NCBI GenBank assembly: GCA_050998805.1
Contig: JBPCPV010000041.1
Span: forward strand, 1-64,000
Length of the DNA stretch: 64,000 nucleotides
Direction of reading: 5' to 3'
Source: JAICKM01 sp050998805
GTDB taxonomy: Bacteria > Chloroflexota > Chloroflexia > QHBQ01 > JAICKM01
How positions within the stretch are numbered: position 1 is the stretch's first letter; each line of letters begins with the position of its first letter. This document shows positions 37,650 to 46,894 of this stretch, piece after piece. Both the position numbers and the translations under genes were made by a program. The notes beneath the pieces are model-generated. The model saw only the letters and a list, made by a program, of their open reading frames with translations, did no database searches and was not told where the DNA came from.

Positions 37650-38743
37650 TCGTGCCCGTCTTTGATGTCGCGTATGGCGTAGGGGAGGGCATCGGCCACG
37701 TCGCCTGCGAGCGCGCCGGCGTCGCCGAGATCCTCGGCCACTAACTCCCCGGCGCGCCCGTGGACGAAGACACCGGCCACAGCGGCATCGAACGGGGCCA
37801 TACCCTGGGCCAGCAGCCCGGCGATGACACCGGCCAGCACGTCGCCGGTGCCGGCGGTCGCCAGCGCGGGCGATGCGGTCGGGTTGACCTGCACGCGGCC
37901 ATCGGGAGATGCGATCACGGTGTGCGCTCCCTTGAGGACGACGACGGCTTTCCAGTCGGCGGCCGCCCTCTGTGCGGTGCCGGTACGGTCGGCCTGCACG
38001 GTATCCACGTCGCTGTCGAGCAGGTGGGCCATCTCGCCGGGGTGGGGCGTGAGGATGGTGTTGGGAGGCAGGCGGTCAACCCAGCCGTCAAGCTGGTGCA
38101 GCAGGTTCAGGCCATCAGCGTCCAGGACCAGAGGGGGGAGGGGAGTGCGGAGTGCGGAGTGCGGAGTGCGGAGTGCGGCTTCGGGGTCGGCGGTCGCGGG
38201 GCCATGGGTCGCGGGGTCGCGGGGCGAGGCAAAACCGACCACACGCTCACTGTGGCGCTCTGCGGACTGCGCGGCCGAGGATTGGGTGAAGCCGACCGAG
38301 CGCGCGGGATGGATGTCGGTGCCGGCCGTCGCGCCGGAAGGCTCATCGAGCAGCTTCCGCATGAAGTTCAGGGTCTCTTTTTCGCGGCCGAGGCCGTTGC
38401 CGACGAGCAGGGCCTTGTACTCCCGCTCGTTGAGCGCCTTCTGGAGGGAGGCTACCGCCCTGTCGTTGAGCACGCCCATATCGGAGGGGAGCGGTCTGAA
38501 TGTACATTCGGTCAGCTTCGCCGAAACCATCGGCAGAAGCTCGAACGGCGTCGCCAGGGTCGCCAGGCCGACGCCGACGCGCATCGCGCCGAGGGTCGCC
38601 AGCACGGGAGCGCCGACATAGTTGAGTGAGCCGGCGACCACGAGCACGCTGCCGAAGGTGCCCTTGTTTGCGTCCGCCGGGCGGTCGGGCAGCATGGCGC
38701 GCACCTGCTCGGCGGTTGTGTCCTGTAGCTTTATCTTAGGCAA
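37646..38743 (-). CDS. nnrD: ADP/ATP-dependent NAD(P)HX dehydratase (kinase-fold domain only)
   Basis: 365 residues. It repairs hydrated NAD(P)H. Carbohydrate-kinase-like fold: GTFGSVLVVAGSLNYVGAPVL (about 27-47), LVLDADGLNLL, ILTPHPGEMAHLL and the nucleotide/catalytic loop ATAGTGDVLAGVIAGLLAQG. The epimerase (NnrE) half found in many bifunctional proteins is absent. Residues about 135-203 form a low-complexity insert, partly encoded by GCGGAGT heptads (ALRTPHSALRTP, 188-201), before the LVLDADG strand. TTG start with AAAGGG 9 nt upstream. Confidence 0.9.
   Translation of the reverse strand: MPKIKLQDTTAEQVRAMLPDRPADANKGTFGSVLVVAGSLNYVGAPVLATLGAMRVGVGLATLATPFELLPMVSAKLTECTFRPLPSDMGVLNDRAVASLQKALNEREYKALLVGNGLGREKETLNFMRKLLDEPSGATAGTDIHPARSVGFTQSSAAQSAERHSERVVGFASPRDPATHGPATADPEAALRTPHSALRTPLPPLVLDADGLNLLHQLDGWVDRLPPNTILTPHPGEMAHLLDSDVDTVQADRTGTAQRAAADWKAVVVLKGAHTVIASPDGRVQVNPTASPALATAGTGDVLAGVIAGLLAQGMAPFDAAVAGVFVHGRAGELVAEDLGDAGALAGDVADALPYAIRDIKDGHD
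38141..38180 (-). repeat. GCGGAGT heptad tract inside nnrD
   Basis: GGGAGT, four perfect GCGGAGT units, GCGGCT (plus-strand reading); encodes the HSALRTP peptide on the minus strand. Confidence 0.95.
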
Positions 38744-38756
38744 GTTATGTACCCTT

Positions 38757-38870
38757 TCTAGTGGTCAGTGGTCAGTGGACGGGGCCGCCGAGACGGCGGC
38801 GATACGGACGAGTGGTTAGTCGTTAGTGGTTAGTGGGCGGCACTCCTCACTCCGCACTCCGCACTCGGCA
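38757..38870. repeat. TTAGTGG and GCGGAGT heptads between acpS and nnrD
   Basis: TAGTGGTCAGTGGTCAGTGG and TTAGTCGTTAGTGGTTAGTGG-like tracts, then CACTCCGCACTCCGCACT at the acpS 3' end. No promoter could be picked out for nnrD. Confidence 0.85.
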
Positions 38871-39326
38871 TTAGCCGGAGGCGACGACGAAGGCAATCGC
38901 TAGGTCGCGGCCGTGGGTCAGGCTGACGGCCCAGCGGGCTAGGTGGATCGCTTCGGCGCGGGCTTGGGCACCCCCGTGCAGGAAGACAAGCGGCTTGCCG
39001 CGGCGGTCGGGCAAGATCTCCATCTCCTGCCAGCGTATGCCGCGTATGCCGGTGCCGAGCGTCTTCGATATAGCCTCCTTCGCCGCGAAACGCACGGCCA
39101 ATTCGGGGATGCGCCCACGGCAGAAGCGCTGCTCGCCGGGCGTCCAGACACGGTCGAGGATCGGCTGGCCCCAGCGTTCGATGGCTGCGGCGATCCGGGG
39201 TATCTCGATGACATCCACACCGCATTGCAGCAGGCCGTCGTGGGCGTCGGCCAGGGTGAGACCGAGGGCCTGCAACCAGGGCGGCTCGCCGGAGAGGCTG
39301 CTGGGGCTGAACTCGGTCTCAGTCAC
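38871..39326 (-). CDS. acpS: Holo-[acyl-carrier-protein] synthase
   Basis: 151 residues. It attaches phosphopantetheine from CoA to ACP. The Mg2+/CoA residues are Asp38 in CGVDVIEIPRI and Glu84 in RFAAKEAISKTLGTGI. The GTG start overlaps the ugd stop (GTGA). An extra 34 residues precede the normal first strand, longer than the usual 120-125-residue enzyme. The C-terminus ends within the heptad tract. Confidence 0.9.
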   Translation of the reverse strand: MTETEFSPSSLSGEPPWLQALGLTLADAHDGLLQCGVDVIEIPRIAAAIERWGQPILDRVWTPGEQRFCRGRIPELAVRFAAKEAISKTLGTGIRGIRWQEMEILPDRRGKPLVFLHGGAQARAEAIHLARWAVSLTHGRDLAIAFVVASG

Positions 39327-40621
39327 GGCCGGCCCACGGATACGTACTCGAAGCCGAGCGCGCGGATCTCTTCGGGAGCGAACATGTTGCGCCCGTCGAG
39401 GAGCAGAGGCCGGGTAAGGCCGGCGCAAACCCGCTCCATATCGAGCTGCTTGAACTCGTTCCACTCGGTGAGCAGGAGCACGGCGTCGGCACCCGATGCG
39501 GCCTCGTAGGCGCTAGTGCAGTAGGCCACATCGGGCAGGACGCGGCGGGCGTTGTCCATCGCCACGGGGTCATACGCCTGGACGTGCGCGCCGGCTTTCA
39601 TCAGCGCGGATACGATGTCGATCTGCGGCGCTTCGCGGATGTCGTCGGTGTTCGGCTTGAACGACAGCCCCCAGACGCCGAGCCGCTTACCGGCGAGGTC
39701 GCCGCCGAGCAGCCGACGCACTTTGTCAACGAAGAGGCGGCGGGTGTCTTTGTTGATCTCCATGACGGCGCGGAGGAGCTGCGGGTGGCAGTCGTTTGTC
39801 TCGGCCATGTGGGCGAGAGCCTTCACGTCCTTCGGGAAGCAAGAGCCGCCATAGCCGATGCCGGCGTCGAGGAACTGGGGGCCGATGCGCTTGTCGTAGC
39901 CCATGCCGAGCGCCACCTGCTTCACGTCGGCACCGAGGCTCTCACAGATATGGGCGACCTCGTTCATAAAAGAGATCCGGGTCGCCAGGATCGCGTTCGA
40001 GGCGTACTTGATCATCTCCGCGGTGCGGATGTCGGTGATGATGATCGGCGAGTTCAGCGGCTCATAGAGCGCCGCGACCTTTGCAGCAGCCTCGCGGTCG
40101 GACGAGCCGAGCACGACGCGATCCGGCTGCATGAAGTCTGTGAGGGCCGCGCCCTCGCGCAAGAACTCGGGGTTGGAGACGACCGCGAAGCTGTAGCCGG
40201 AGCCGATGCCCTCGCCGACGAGTTTCGTCACGAGGTCTCCCGTGCCGATGGGGACGGTGCTCTTATTGATCACGATGAGGTCGCCAGACGCGCATTTGCC
40301 GATGGAGCGGGCAGCCGACTCGACCTGGGACATATCGGCTGCGCCATCGGGGCCTTCCGGCGTGCCGACCGCGATGAACACGAAGTCGGCCCCGCGCAAG
40401 CCCTCGGCGTAGTCCGTGGTGAAGTTGATGCGGCCGGCCTTGAGGTTGCGCTGTAGCACCTCCTCGATGCCGGGTTCGTAGATCGGGGAGACGCCCTGCC
40501 GCAGGCGCTCGACCTTCTCGGGCACGATTTCGATGCCCATAACCTGATTGCCGAGGTCCGCGAAGCAGGACGCGGTCACCAGTCCGACATAATTCACGCC
40601 GACAACGCTGATCTTACTCAA
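39323..40621 (-). CDS. ugd: UDP-glucose 6-dehydrogenase
   Basis: 432 residues. It oxidises UDP-glucose to UDP-glucuronate. Rossmann loop GVNYVGL (8-14, with Asn where Gly is usual), GTPEGPDGAADMSQV and catalytic Cys261 in GYGGSCFPKDVKAL. TTG start with AAGGAG 7 nt upstream. The product could feed exopolysaccharide or glycolipid made by the GT-C-type proteins at 43.9-50 kb and with the nucleotidyltransferase at 55.4 kb. Confidence 0.94.
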   Translation of the reverse strand: MSKISVVGVNYVGLVTASCFADLGNQVMGIEIVPEKVERLRQGVSPIYEPGIEEVLQRNLKAGRINFTTDYAEGLRGADFVFIAVGTPEGPDGAADMSQVESAARSIGKCASGDLIVINKSTVPIGTGDLVTKLVGEGIGSGYSFAVVSNPEFLREGAALTDFMQPDRVVLGSSDREAAAKVAALYEPLNSPIIITDIRTAEMIKYASNAILATRISFMNEVAHICESLGADVKQVALGMGYDKRIGPQFLDAGIGYGGSCFPKDVKALAHMAETNDCHPQLLRAVMEINKDTRRLFVDKVRRLLGGDLAGKRLGVWGLSFKPNTDDIREAPQIDIVSALMKAGAHVQAYDPVAMDNARRVLPDVAYCTSAYEAASGADAVLLLTEWNEFKQLDMERVCAGLTRPLLLDGRNMFAPEEIRALGFEYVSVGRP

Positions 40622-40663
40622 GAAACGTCTCCTTCCATATACACACGATACACATGCTAACCG

Positions 40664-41902
40664 CTAATGGGCTATCAGCGATAGTCCTGTAACCGAAACA
40701 TTGAAGCTATAGCCTTTCACGATAAGCTCGACGGCCTTCAGGCGGGCGGGGCGAGGCGTCTGGGATGTAAGCTCCCAGCTGAACTCGCGCCAACTCCCGG
40801 CCTCAACCTGGTCTCCACCTTGCGGGAAAGATGAAGACTCGATGTAAAAGTTGCGGTCCCAGATACTCTCCTTGCCGTCGACATCGTCATAAGTCAGCCG
40901 GAGCGTCAGAGGATACTGGCCGGGGCCTATGAAGCTCTGGCTGACGATCCGCACCTTTGCCTTGAGCAGGAGCGACTCGTAGAAGTTGACGGCGGTATCC
41001 CGATCCTGGCGGAGACGAACCTCGACCGGCTCACTGGGCGAGGAGGGGGAATCTGTTTTGCCGCGCTGTAGGCGGGCGTAAGGGGTGAAGCCGCCGAGTT
41101 CCTCTGTGATCACGCGGGCGAGGGGCGGATCGTCTGTGTTGCCGGGTGTGACCGACAGCCGCCAGCCGGCCGTGAGTTGGTTCGGATCGGCCTGCTGGGG
41201 GGCGAAGTTGCCGTTGCCGATCAGTTCTACCTCGGCCGGCTCGGGGGTAGACGCGCCGCCGGGGGTCACGCGGTACATCATGCCGACGGGGATCTCGGTC
41301 CAGGGACCACCGGCGCGCACGAGGGATTTGCCGGCGAGGGCCAAGATCGCCATCGCGCCGCCAGGAGGCTGGTCGGTGACGTCTACGCGGGCGACGCTGC
41401 TCTCGAGGATCTTGGCGACCCCGGACTTGCCGGCGACGAGTACCTCGAACTTCATCTCGGCATAAGGCTCCAGCGCAGCAGTCGCGATCTTCACGCTGCC
41501 GGTCTCTTGCTGCAATTGGATATCCTTGAACTGGTTGGGGAAGCGGCTGCTCCGCATACGCGCGAGGGTCACCATGCTGTCGTAGTAGAGCTGGACGGTG
41601 CTTTGGTCGAAGAGGGTGATAAAGCCCTCTGTGTCGCGGTCAGTGCGGGCTGAGTCGCCCTCGTGGAGGGTCACATGGTCGCTGACGACGGTCCAAGCCT
41701 TCTGGCCGGCACGCCGGATCTCGAGCTTTGTGCCGTGCGCCCTCTCGAGGGTGGCGGTGTTCGGGAGGTCGGAGTGCGCGGTGACGAAGTAGAGGCCGAA
41801 GGCCCCGGCCCCGCAGAGCAGGCAGAAGACCACGAACGAAGCGCCGATGACCGTCCAGGCGACACGCCGATAGCGGCTGTAAGAAGCAACCTCGGCGCTC
41901 AA
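40664..41902 (-). CDS. Membrane-anchored FecR-like domain protein
   Basis: 412 residues. One transmembrane segment at about 14-37, then an extracytoplasmic part. Residues about 50-190 resemble FecR: VSDHVTLHEGDSARTDRDTEGFITLFDQSTVQLYYDS... and KIATAALEPYAEMKFEVLVA. The C-terminal half (about 215-412) is a beta-sandwich (NFYIESSSFPQGGDQ, WREFSWELTS). FecR domains often partner sigma-factor systems, but no sigma factor is nearby. TTG start overlaps the acylphosphatase stop (TTGA). Confidence 0.7.
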   Translation of the reverse strand: MSAEVASYSRYRRVAWTVIGASFVVFCLLCGAGAFGLYFVTAHSDLPNTATLERAHGTKLEIRRAGQKAWTVVSDHVTLHEGDSARTDRDTEGFITLFDQSTVQLYYDSMVTLARMRSSRFPNQFKDIQLQQETGSVKIATAALEPYAEMKFEVLVAGKSGVAKILESSVARVDVTDQPPGGAMAILALAGKSLVRAGGPWTEIPVGMMYRVTPGGASTPEPAEVELIGNGNFAPQQADPNQLTAGWRLSVTPGNTDDPPLARVITEELGGFTPYARLQRGKTDSPSSPSEPVEVRLRQDRDTAVNFYESLLLKAKVRIVSQSFIGPGQYPLTLRLTYDDVDGKESIWDRNFYIESSSFPQGGDQVEAGSWREFSWELTSQTPRPARLKAVELIVKGYSFNVSVTGLSLIAH

Positions 41903-42183
41903 GGCCGTACCTCGAATCCCCGGCCCTCGCCGGTTGCGGCACCCCAGGATGCGTCAACCTGGTCTACGCGAGCGGCGGACGGCCCCTCGTGGAGCGCGGC
42001 AAGCAGGGAGCGCAGGTCGGCAAGCGGCCCCTCGGCACGTACCTGTAGGCTGCCGTCCTCCCCGTTCCGCACCCAGCCGGAGAGGCCGAGTCCGCGCGCC
42101 CGGTCGAGCACGAAGGCGCGGAAGCCGACCATCTGCACCCTCCCGTATACCCTCGCGTCAAGTTGTGTACCGGCTGTCTCCAT
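41899..42183 (-). CDS. acyP: Acylphosphatase
   Basis: 94 residues, ferredoxin-like fold. It hydrolyses carboxyl-phosphate bonds. Active site loop GRVQMVGFR with catalytic Arg22, and Asn40 in GWVRNGEDGSLQV. The upstream in-frame extension runs through the next gene and is rejected; the ATG at 42183 lies 8 nt after a -10 box. C-terminal coupling to the FecR-like gene has no obvious functional logic. Confidence 0.88.
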   Translation of the reverse strand: METAGTQLDARVYGRVQMVGFRAFVLDRARGLGLSGWVRNGEDGSLQVRAEGPLADLRSLLAALHEGPSAARVDQVDASWGAATGEGRGFEVRP

Positions 42184-42191
42184 AGCTCCCA

Positions 42192-42221
42192 ATTGTACCC
42201 CGTGGGCGTGTTCCGCGTCAA
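42192..42221 (-). promoter_or_regulatory. acyP promoter (leaderless or nearly so)
   Basis: Minus strand TTGACG (42221-42216), 18-nt spacer, TACAAT (42197-42192), 8 nt to the ATG. The -35 box contains the TGA stop of the upstream gene. Confidence 0.7.
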
Positions 42222-43621
42222 TGCCCGCCCCAGGTCGGGTGGGTAGCCTGGCCGAAATAGCTGATGTGGCGGGGCTTGGCGGTTGGGGGGGCGTCAATCG
42301 GGCGAGTGAAGAGGTCGCCCAGTTCCTCATAGACGACGGCTTTGCCGTCGGGGGAGAGGTCAAAGCCGCTATCCTCCAGCTGGTTCGGGCGGAAGAGTGT
42401 GACCTCGCGGACGGCGTCGGTCGCCAGGATCAGCTCTTGGAGGCCGGCATAGGCGGGGTCTTGCGTGCCCACGCGCAGGTAGTAGAGCTTGGTGCCGTCG
42501 GGCGACCAGGCGACGGGGGCGTTCCGCAGCAGGTCGCGGCGGAGGACGCGGCGGTTCACGACATGCTTCGCGGCCTGCGGGCTGAGGTCAGTCGTCAACA
42601 GCAGCAGGTCGGTGCCGTCCATGACGGCGACCTGCTCGGGGTGCGCGGGATTGGCGCGCGGGCGGCCCAGGGTGCTGCCGCCGCTGTAAACGTCGAGCAG
42701 GCCGGAGCCGTCGGCCTGTATATGCACGAGGCTGGTGGTGTAGAGCGGGTCGTGGGTCGCGGGATCGAACCAGTGGCGGACATAAAGGCTCCAGAAGCCG
42801 CCGCGTGGGTCCCAGGCAGGGTAATCGTACTCGGCGCTGCCGAGGCTGGGGTCGAGGGTGATGTCGGGGGCGGCGGTGTCGGTGCCCGCCGGGTCTACCC
42901 AGGACCAGCCGGCACCGGCCTCGGCGGTCGCCTTGATCCAGCCCCTACCGGCCGGCACGTTGTCGAGCACGTAGCTGCCGTCGGCGGCGGTGCGCGAGAA
43001 GCCGCGGCCGAGCCAGGAGATGACGACCGCGCCGGCGACCGGCTTGCCGTTTGCCAGCACGCGGCCATGCACCCGCAAGCCGGGCGGCGGCGTGGAGAGC
43101 GCGTCGCGGGGCACTCCGGGGATGTTCGACTCGAGGTTCGGGAAGTATCCGTTGTTCGGCTGGGGCAGCCCAGTGACCTGCTGGGAGCCAATGCCGTAGG
43201 GGTCCAAGCGGTAGAGGTTCCAGACGGCGAGATTATAGAGGTCGCGGTATTCGCTGCTATAGGCGATCTGCTTGTGGTCGGGGCTCCAGACGGGGAAATC
43301 GGAGGCGGCGCTCGGCTGCTCGCGGGTGAAGGCGGTGATCTGGCGGGCGGCGAGGCCGGTGGTATGCACAAGGTAAAGGTCGCCGGAGAGGCCGTAGATG
43401 TAGCGACGAACGTACACGATGTCGTCGGGGCGGACTGCGTCGGGGGTGGGCGAGGGGCCGGGGGTTTCGGTCGGGATGGGGGTGCTGGTGGGCGTCGGCG
43501 TGGTACTGCTGTTGCCGAAGAGGCCGCCGGCGCTGCACCCGGAGAGGAGGCCCATGCCGATGAGTAGGCCCGCCACGAGGAGTATAAGGCGTCGCGCCCA
43601 GAGCGCGGTTCGATCGGTCAT
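42218..43621 (-). CDS. Lipoprotein with TolB-like propeller and inserted carboxypeptidase-regulatory-like domain
   Basis: 467 residues. Lipobox LLSGC (about residue 29), Thr/Pro tether, then WD40/PD40-type blades (FPVWSPDHKQIAYSS, APVAWSPDGTKLYYLR, GFDLSPDGKAVVYEE). A beta-sandwich insert at about 175-250 (LRVHGRVLANGKPVAGAVVI, ADGSYVLDNVPAG) matches CarboxypepD_reg. The ATG at 43621 is used because AAAGGAAAG precedes it; an in-frame TTG lies inside that site. Probably an extracellular binding protein. Confidence 0.8.
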   Translation of the reverse strand: MTDRTALWARRLILLVAGLLIGMGLLSGCSAGGLFGNSSTTPTPTSTPIPTETPGPSPTPDAVRPDDIVYVRRYIYGLSGDLYLVHTTGLAARQITAFTREQPSAASDFPVWSPDHKQIAYSSEYRDLYNLAVWNLYRLDPYGIGSQQVTGLPQPNNGYFPNLESNIPGVPRDALSTPPPGLRVHGRVLANGKPVAGAVVISWLGRGFSRTAADGSYVLDNVPAGRGWIKATAEAGAGWSWVDPAGTDTAAPDITLDPSLGSAEYDYPAWDPRGGFWSLYVRHWFDPATHDPLYTTSLVHIQADGSGLLDVYSGGSTLGRPRANPAHPEQVAVMDGTDLLLLTTDLSPQAAKHVVNRRVLRRDLLRNAPVAWSPDGTKLYYLRVGTQDPAYAGLQELILATDAVREVTLFRPNQLEDSGFDLSPDGKAVVYEELGDLFTRPIDAPPTAKPRHISYFGQATHPTWGGH

Positions 43622-43708
43622 TCGCTTTCCTTTCAATCGGTGTATTTCATTAAGGGAACTTCCAACCCGATTTCCCTGTTCCCCTAGCAGGAGATAGGCG
43701 ATCCGCCA

Positions 43709-43738
43709 ACTATACCACAGGGGGGCTCAAGGCGGCAA
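43709..43738 (-). promoter_or_regulatory. Promoter of the TolB-like lipoprotein
   Basis: Minus strand TTGCCG (43738-43733), 18-nt spacer, TATAGT (43714-43709). Confidence 0.7.
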
Positions 43739-43763
43739 GGACGGGTTCGGTCGCGCAATCTAT

Positions 43764-43793
43764 TTGCAGTGGAGGGCCGTATTATTGTACAAT
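43764..43793 (+). promoter_or_regulatory. Promoter of the Agl23-like gene pair
   Basis: TTGCAG (43764-43769), 18-nt spacer, TACAAT (43788-43793). The leader of about 95 nt is GC-rich and ends with AAAGGAA before the ATG at 43897. Confidence 0.7.
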
Positions 43794-43896
43794 AGGGTGC
43801 CATCTTCTGTAGAGGGGGCAGAGAAGTAGCTGCCGGGGTTTTTCCAAGAGCGCCGGGCCGTATGAGCCGGGCGACCACAATCTTAAAAGGAACCGC

Positions 43897-46875
43897 ATGA
43901 AGACACAAAGCCGGACCACCGAAGAGCGCATCCCCGACCGGCGAGAGGCCGAGGACGGGACTAACGGCAAAACGCCGGTCGCCTCCACGAACACTGCTGT
44001 GACCGTCGCGCCGAAGCCGAAGAGTACGAGCGCAGGCGTGCCGACCCGTGTTCTCCGCGCCGCACCGCCTCCTCAGACGGTAGCTCCGGAGCCGGCGGTC
44101 GAAGCCACCGAGGCACCTTCCGACAGGGGGCCTGCGTCGTGGCTAACGCTGGAAAACGGGCTGTACATACTCTTCTTCGCGCTCGCCCTGATCACCCGCT
44201 TCTGGGATCTCGGCGTGAAGGGGCTGCACCACGATGAGAGCCTGCACGCGGTCTACTCGTGGAAGTATTACACCGACCTCGGCTACATCCACTCGCCGAT
44301 GATGCACGGGCCGGAGCAGTTCCACTTCATTGACTTCTTCTTCTTGCTGTTCGGCGCGACCGATGCGACCGCGCGCTTCGCCTCGGCGACGTGCGGGGTC
44401 TTCCTGGTGATGGCACCGTTCTTCCTGCGGCGTCAGTTGGGCCGCTGGCCGGCGGTGATCGCCTCGCTGCTGATCTTGATTTCGCCGAGCCTAATGTACT
44501 TCACGCGCTTCGCACGCGAGGACGCGATCTACGCGGCGATGGAGATGCTGTTCGTGCTCGGTCTCTGGCGCTTCGTGGACGAGCGCAAGCCGCGCGACTT
44601 CTACATAATGTGTGCCGGGTATTCGCTGATGTTCACGATCAAGGAGAGCGCGTATCTAACCACCGCGGTTATCGGCCTGCTGCTCGTCACGCTGTTCGCA
44701 TGGCAGACGGGCAAGGTGCTGTTCGCCACGCTGATCGGCTACTTAGTCGTCCTCGGCGGGGCTGCGCTTTACATACTGAAGGTCGCAGCTAACGTGCCGA
44801 AGATGCCGAGCATACCCGACCAAGACCCATCACCCGCGAATATATCTGCGTTCGTGAGCGCGCTGCTCGGCCACCCCCTGATCCAGGCCGCCGGCGCCAT
44901 CACGCTCGTCTGGATAGGCGTCTGGGCGTTCCTGATCTTGGACCAGAGACGGCGGTTGTCGGATACGATCAAGGGTGCGGCCCTGACCGGCAACGAAGCC
45001 GAGTATGAGGAGACGGAACCCGAACCCGCACTCGAACCGGCTGCTTACTCCGTGAACGGCAACGCTATGAACGGCAACGCCGGAGGCAACGGCCACAGCG
45101 CCGAGGATCTGCCCGACGACAGCCTCGCCGAAGGGCTGCTGATGGAAGACGAGACCGAGGGCGAGCCTGCTGCCGCGCCGATACCCGCGCCGAAGCCGCG
45201 AACGATCCGCCGGCGTGCGGCGCGTGGGCCGGCACCCGCAGTGAGCGGTATGCTCGACCTCTATCAGCCGGGGTCGTTGCCCTACGCTGTCGGCTACCTG
45301 TTCCGCAACCCGCTCGTGCTGGGGACGGGACTGGCGATTGCAGTGCTGCTCTACGTCGCGCTCTATACAAGCATGTTCACGAACATCAACGGGATCGGCA
45401 CGGGGCTGTTCGGCTCCATCGGCTACTGGCTCGCGCAGCAGGACGTGCGGCGCGGGGACCAGCCCTGGTTCTACTACATGCTGCTGATCCCGATCTACGA
45501 GCCGCTGATCATCTTCTTCGGCTTCGTCGGCATGGTCTACTTCGCCGTGAAGGGCTTCCAGTCGCAGTTGGCGAGCAGGGGTATGCGCCCGCAGGCCGAG
45601 CGGCTGCCGGGCGCGACACAGGGCTTCAACGTCGGCAAGGCGGTGGAGTTCGCCGAGTTCCGGCCGTTCCTGGTGCTTTTCCTCTCTGTCTGGTTCATCG
45701 GCGTATTCTCGCTGTACAGCTGGGCGGGCGAAAAGATGCCCTGGCTGATGACCCACATGGTACACCCGTTGGCGTTCCTGGCGGCGCTGGCTCTGGGCCA
45801 GCTAATCAAGAGCATGATCCGCAACCGGCACCGCCGGGCCACAGGCTACGTGCTGCCGGAGGCCGAAGAGGTGCGCCCGGGCCGCCGCAGAGCCGTCATG
45901 CCCGTGGTCTCACCTATGGAGACAGTGGCGGGGCCGGTCTCATGGGTGCCGTTCTTCAGCTTCCTGAGCCTGTTCGTGATAGTCTCCATCTTCTGGGCGA
46001 TGAACATCACGCACAGGGTAATGAACAGCGATTACGGTAACTGGTGGCAGTTGCTGATCTGGCCAGCGTTGCTGCTGCTGCTGGTCGCCGCCTACTGGAC
46101 TGTGGTCGGCGGCGGGCGCGTGATGCGCTACGTGATGGTCGGAGTGATGTTGCTGCTGGCGGTCTATGGGCTGCGGTCGGCGCTGGTGCTGTCGTTCCAG
46201 AACGAAATGGACGCACGCGAAATGGCGGTCTATGTGCAGACCTCGCCGGAAGTGACCCGCGCGGCGGACGCGATAGACCGGCTCTCGGTGGACCAGACCG
46301 GCGCGCGCGACCTCAAAGTGTCCTACGACAGCCTGGCGTCATGGCCCTGGGAGTGGTATCTGCGCGACTACAAGAACAAGCAGTTCCTCGGCGGCGATGG
46401 GCCGACGACGGCACCCGGACCCGATGTTGCCGTGCTGGTAGTCGACTCGTCATGGTACGACAAGGTGAAGGCGGGGCAGGCACCGCAACTCAGCAACTAC
46501 GTGGGAACGAAGTACCCGATGCGCTGGTGGTTCCCCGAAGACACCTACCGCAACTTCGTGCCGACTACGTGGGACGAACTCAACAAGGGGCAGCCCGCGA
46601 AGCCCGACGGCTCTCCGAACTACGCGGTCGATGCGGCAGGCAAGCAGATAAAAGCGCCGGTGCGTCAGATGGAGGGCGCGCTCGACACGATAGCATACAC
46701 GCTACGCACGCCCTCGGAGCAGGGCAAACTCTGGAAGTACCTGATCTATCGGGAGCCATACGCCGCGCTCGGCTCAACCGACTTCGCGGTGTTCGTCCGC
46801 AAAGACCTGGTAAACCGCTACAACTATTTGCAGAGCCTTCACCTGCCGAACTACGACAGCACGCTGTCGCACTGA
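43897..46875 (+). CDS. TIGR03663/Agl23-like GT-C membrane protein
   Basis: 992 residues. A disordered cytosolic start (1-80) precedes about 13 membrane segments. The first large loop has HHDESLHAVYSWKYY (about 111-125), equivalent to the Asp-Glu metal loop of PMT/GT39-type glycosyltransferases, and ARFASATCGV. A charged cytosolic insert at about 365-450 (Glu- and Pro-rich) splits the membrane part. The soluble C-terminus has WYDKVKAGQ and REPYAALGSTDFAVFVR. The family was named after archaeal Agl23, associated with lipid-linked oligosaccharide flipping. It forms a unit with the paralogue 19 nt downstream. Confidence 0.8.
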   Translation: MKTQSRTTEERIPDRREAEDGTNGKTPVASTNTAVTVAPKPKSTSAGVPTRVLRAAPPPQTVAPEPAVEATEAPSDRGPASWLTLENGLYILFFALALITRFWDLGVKGLHHDESLHAVYSWKYYTDLGYIHSPMMHGPEQFHFIDFFFLLFGATDATARFASATCGVFLVMAPFFLRRQLGRWPAVIASLLILISPSLMYFTRFAREDAIYAAMEMLFVLGLWRFVDERKPRDFYIMCAGYSLMFTIKESAYLTTAVIGLLLVTLFAWQTGKVLFATLIGYLVVLGGAALYILKVAANVPKMPSIPDQDPSPANISAFVSALLGHPLIQAAGAITLVWIGVWAFLILDQRRRLSDTIKGAALTGNEAEYEETEPEPALEPAAYSVNGNAMNGNAGGNGHSAEDLPDDSLAEGLLMEDETEGEPAAAPIPAPKPRTIRRRAARGPAPAVSGMLDLYQPGSLPYAVGYLFRNPLVLGTGLAIAVLLYVALYTSMFTNINGIGTGLFGSIGYWLAQQDVRRGDQPWFYYMLLIPIYEPLIIFFGFVGMVYFAVKGFQSQLASRGMRPQAERLPGATQGFNVGKAVEFAEFRPFLVLFLSVWFIGVFSLYSWAGEKMPWLMTHMVHPLAFLAALALGQLIKSMIRNRHRRATGYVLPEAEEVRPGRRRAVMPVVSPMETVAGPVSWVPFFSFLSLFVIVSIFWAMNITHRVMNSDYGNWWQLLIWPALLLLLVAAYWTVVGGGRVMRYVMVGVMLLLAVYGLRSALVLSFQNEMDAREMAVYVQTSPEVTRAADAIDRLSVDQTGARDLKVSYDSLASWPWEWYLRDYKNKQFLGGDGPTTAPGPDVAVLVVDSSWYDKVKAGQAPQLSNYVGTKYPMRWWFPEDTYRNFVPTTWDELNKGQPAKPDGSPNYAVDAAGKQIKAPVRQMEGALDTIAYTLRTPSEQGKLWKYLIYREPYAALGSTDFAVFVRKDLVNRYNYLQSLHLPNYDSTLSH

Positions 46876-46894
46876 GAGATAAAGGAGACGTTCG

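Noticed and set aside
41663..43567. Long plus-strand frame of 634 codons
   Set aside because: It covers acyP and the TolB-like lipoprotein antisense, has no domain, and both opposite genes have good starts and motifs.
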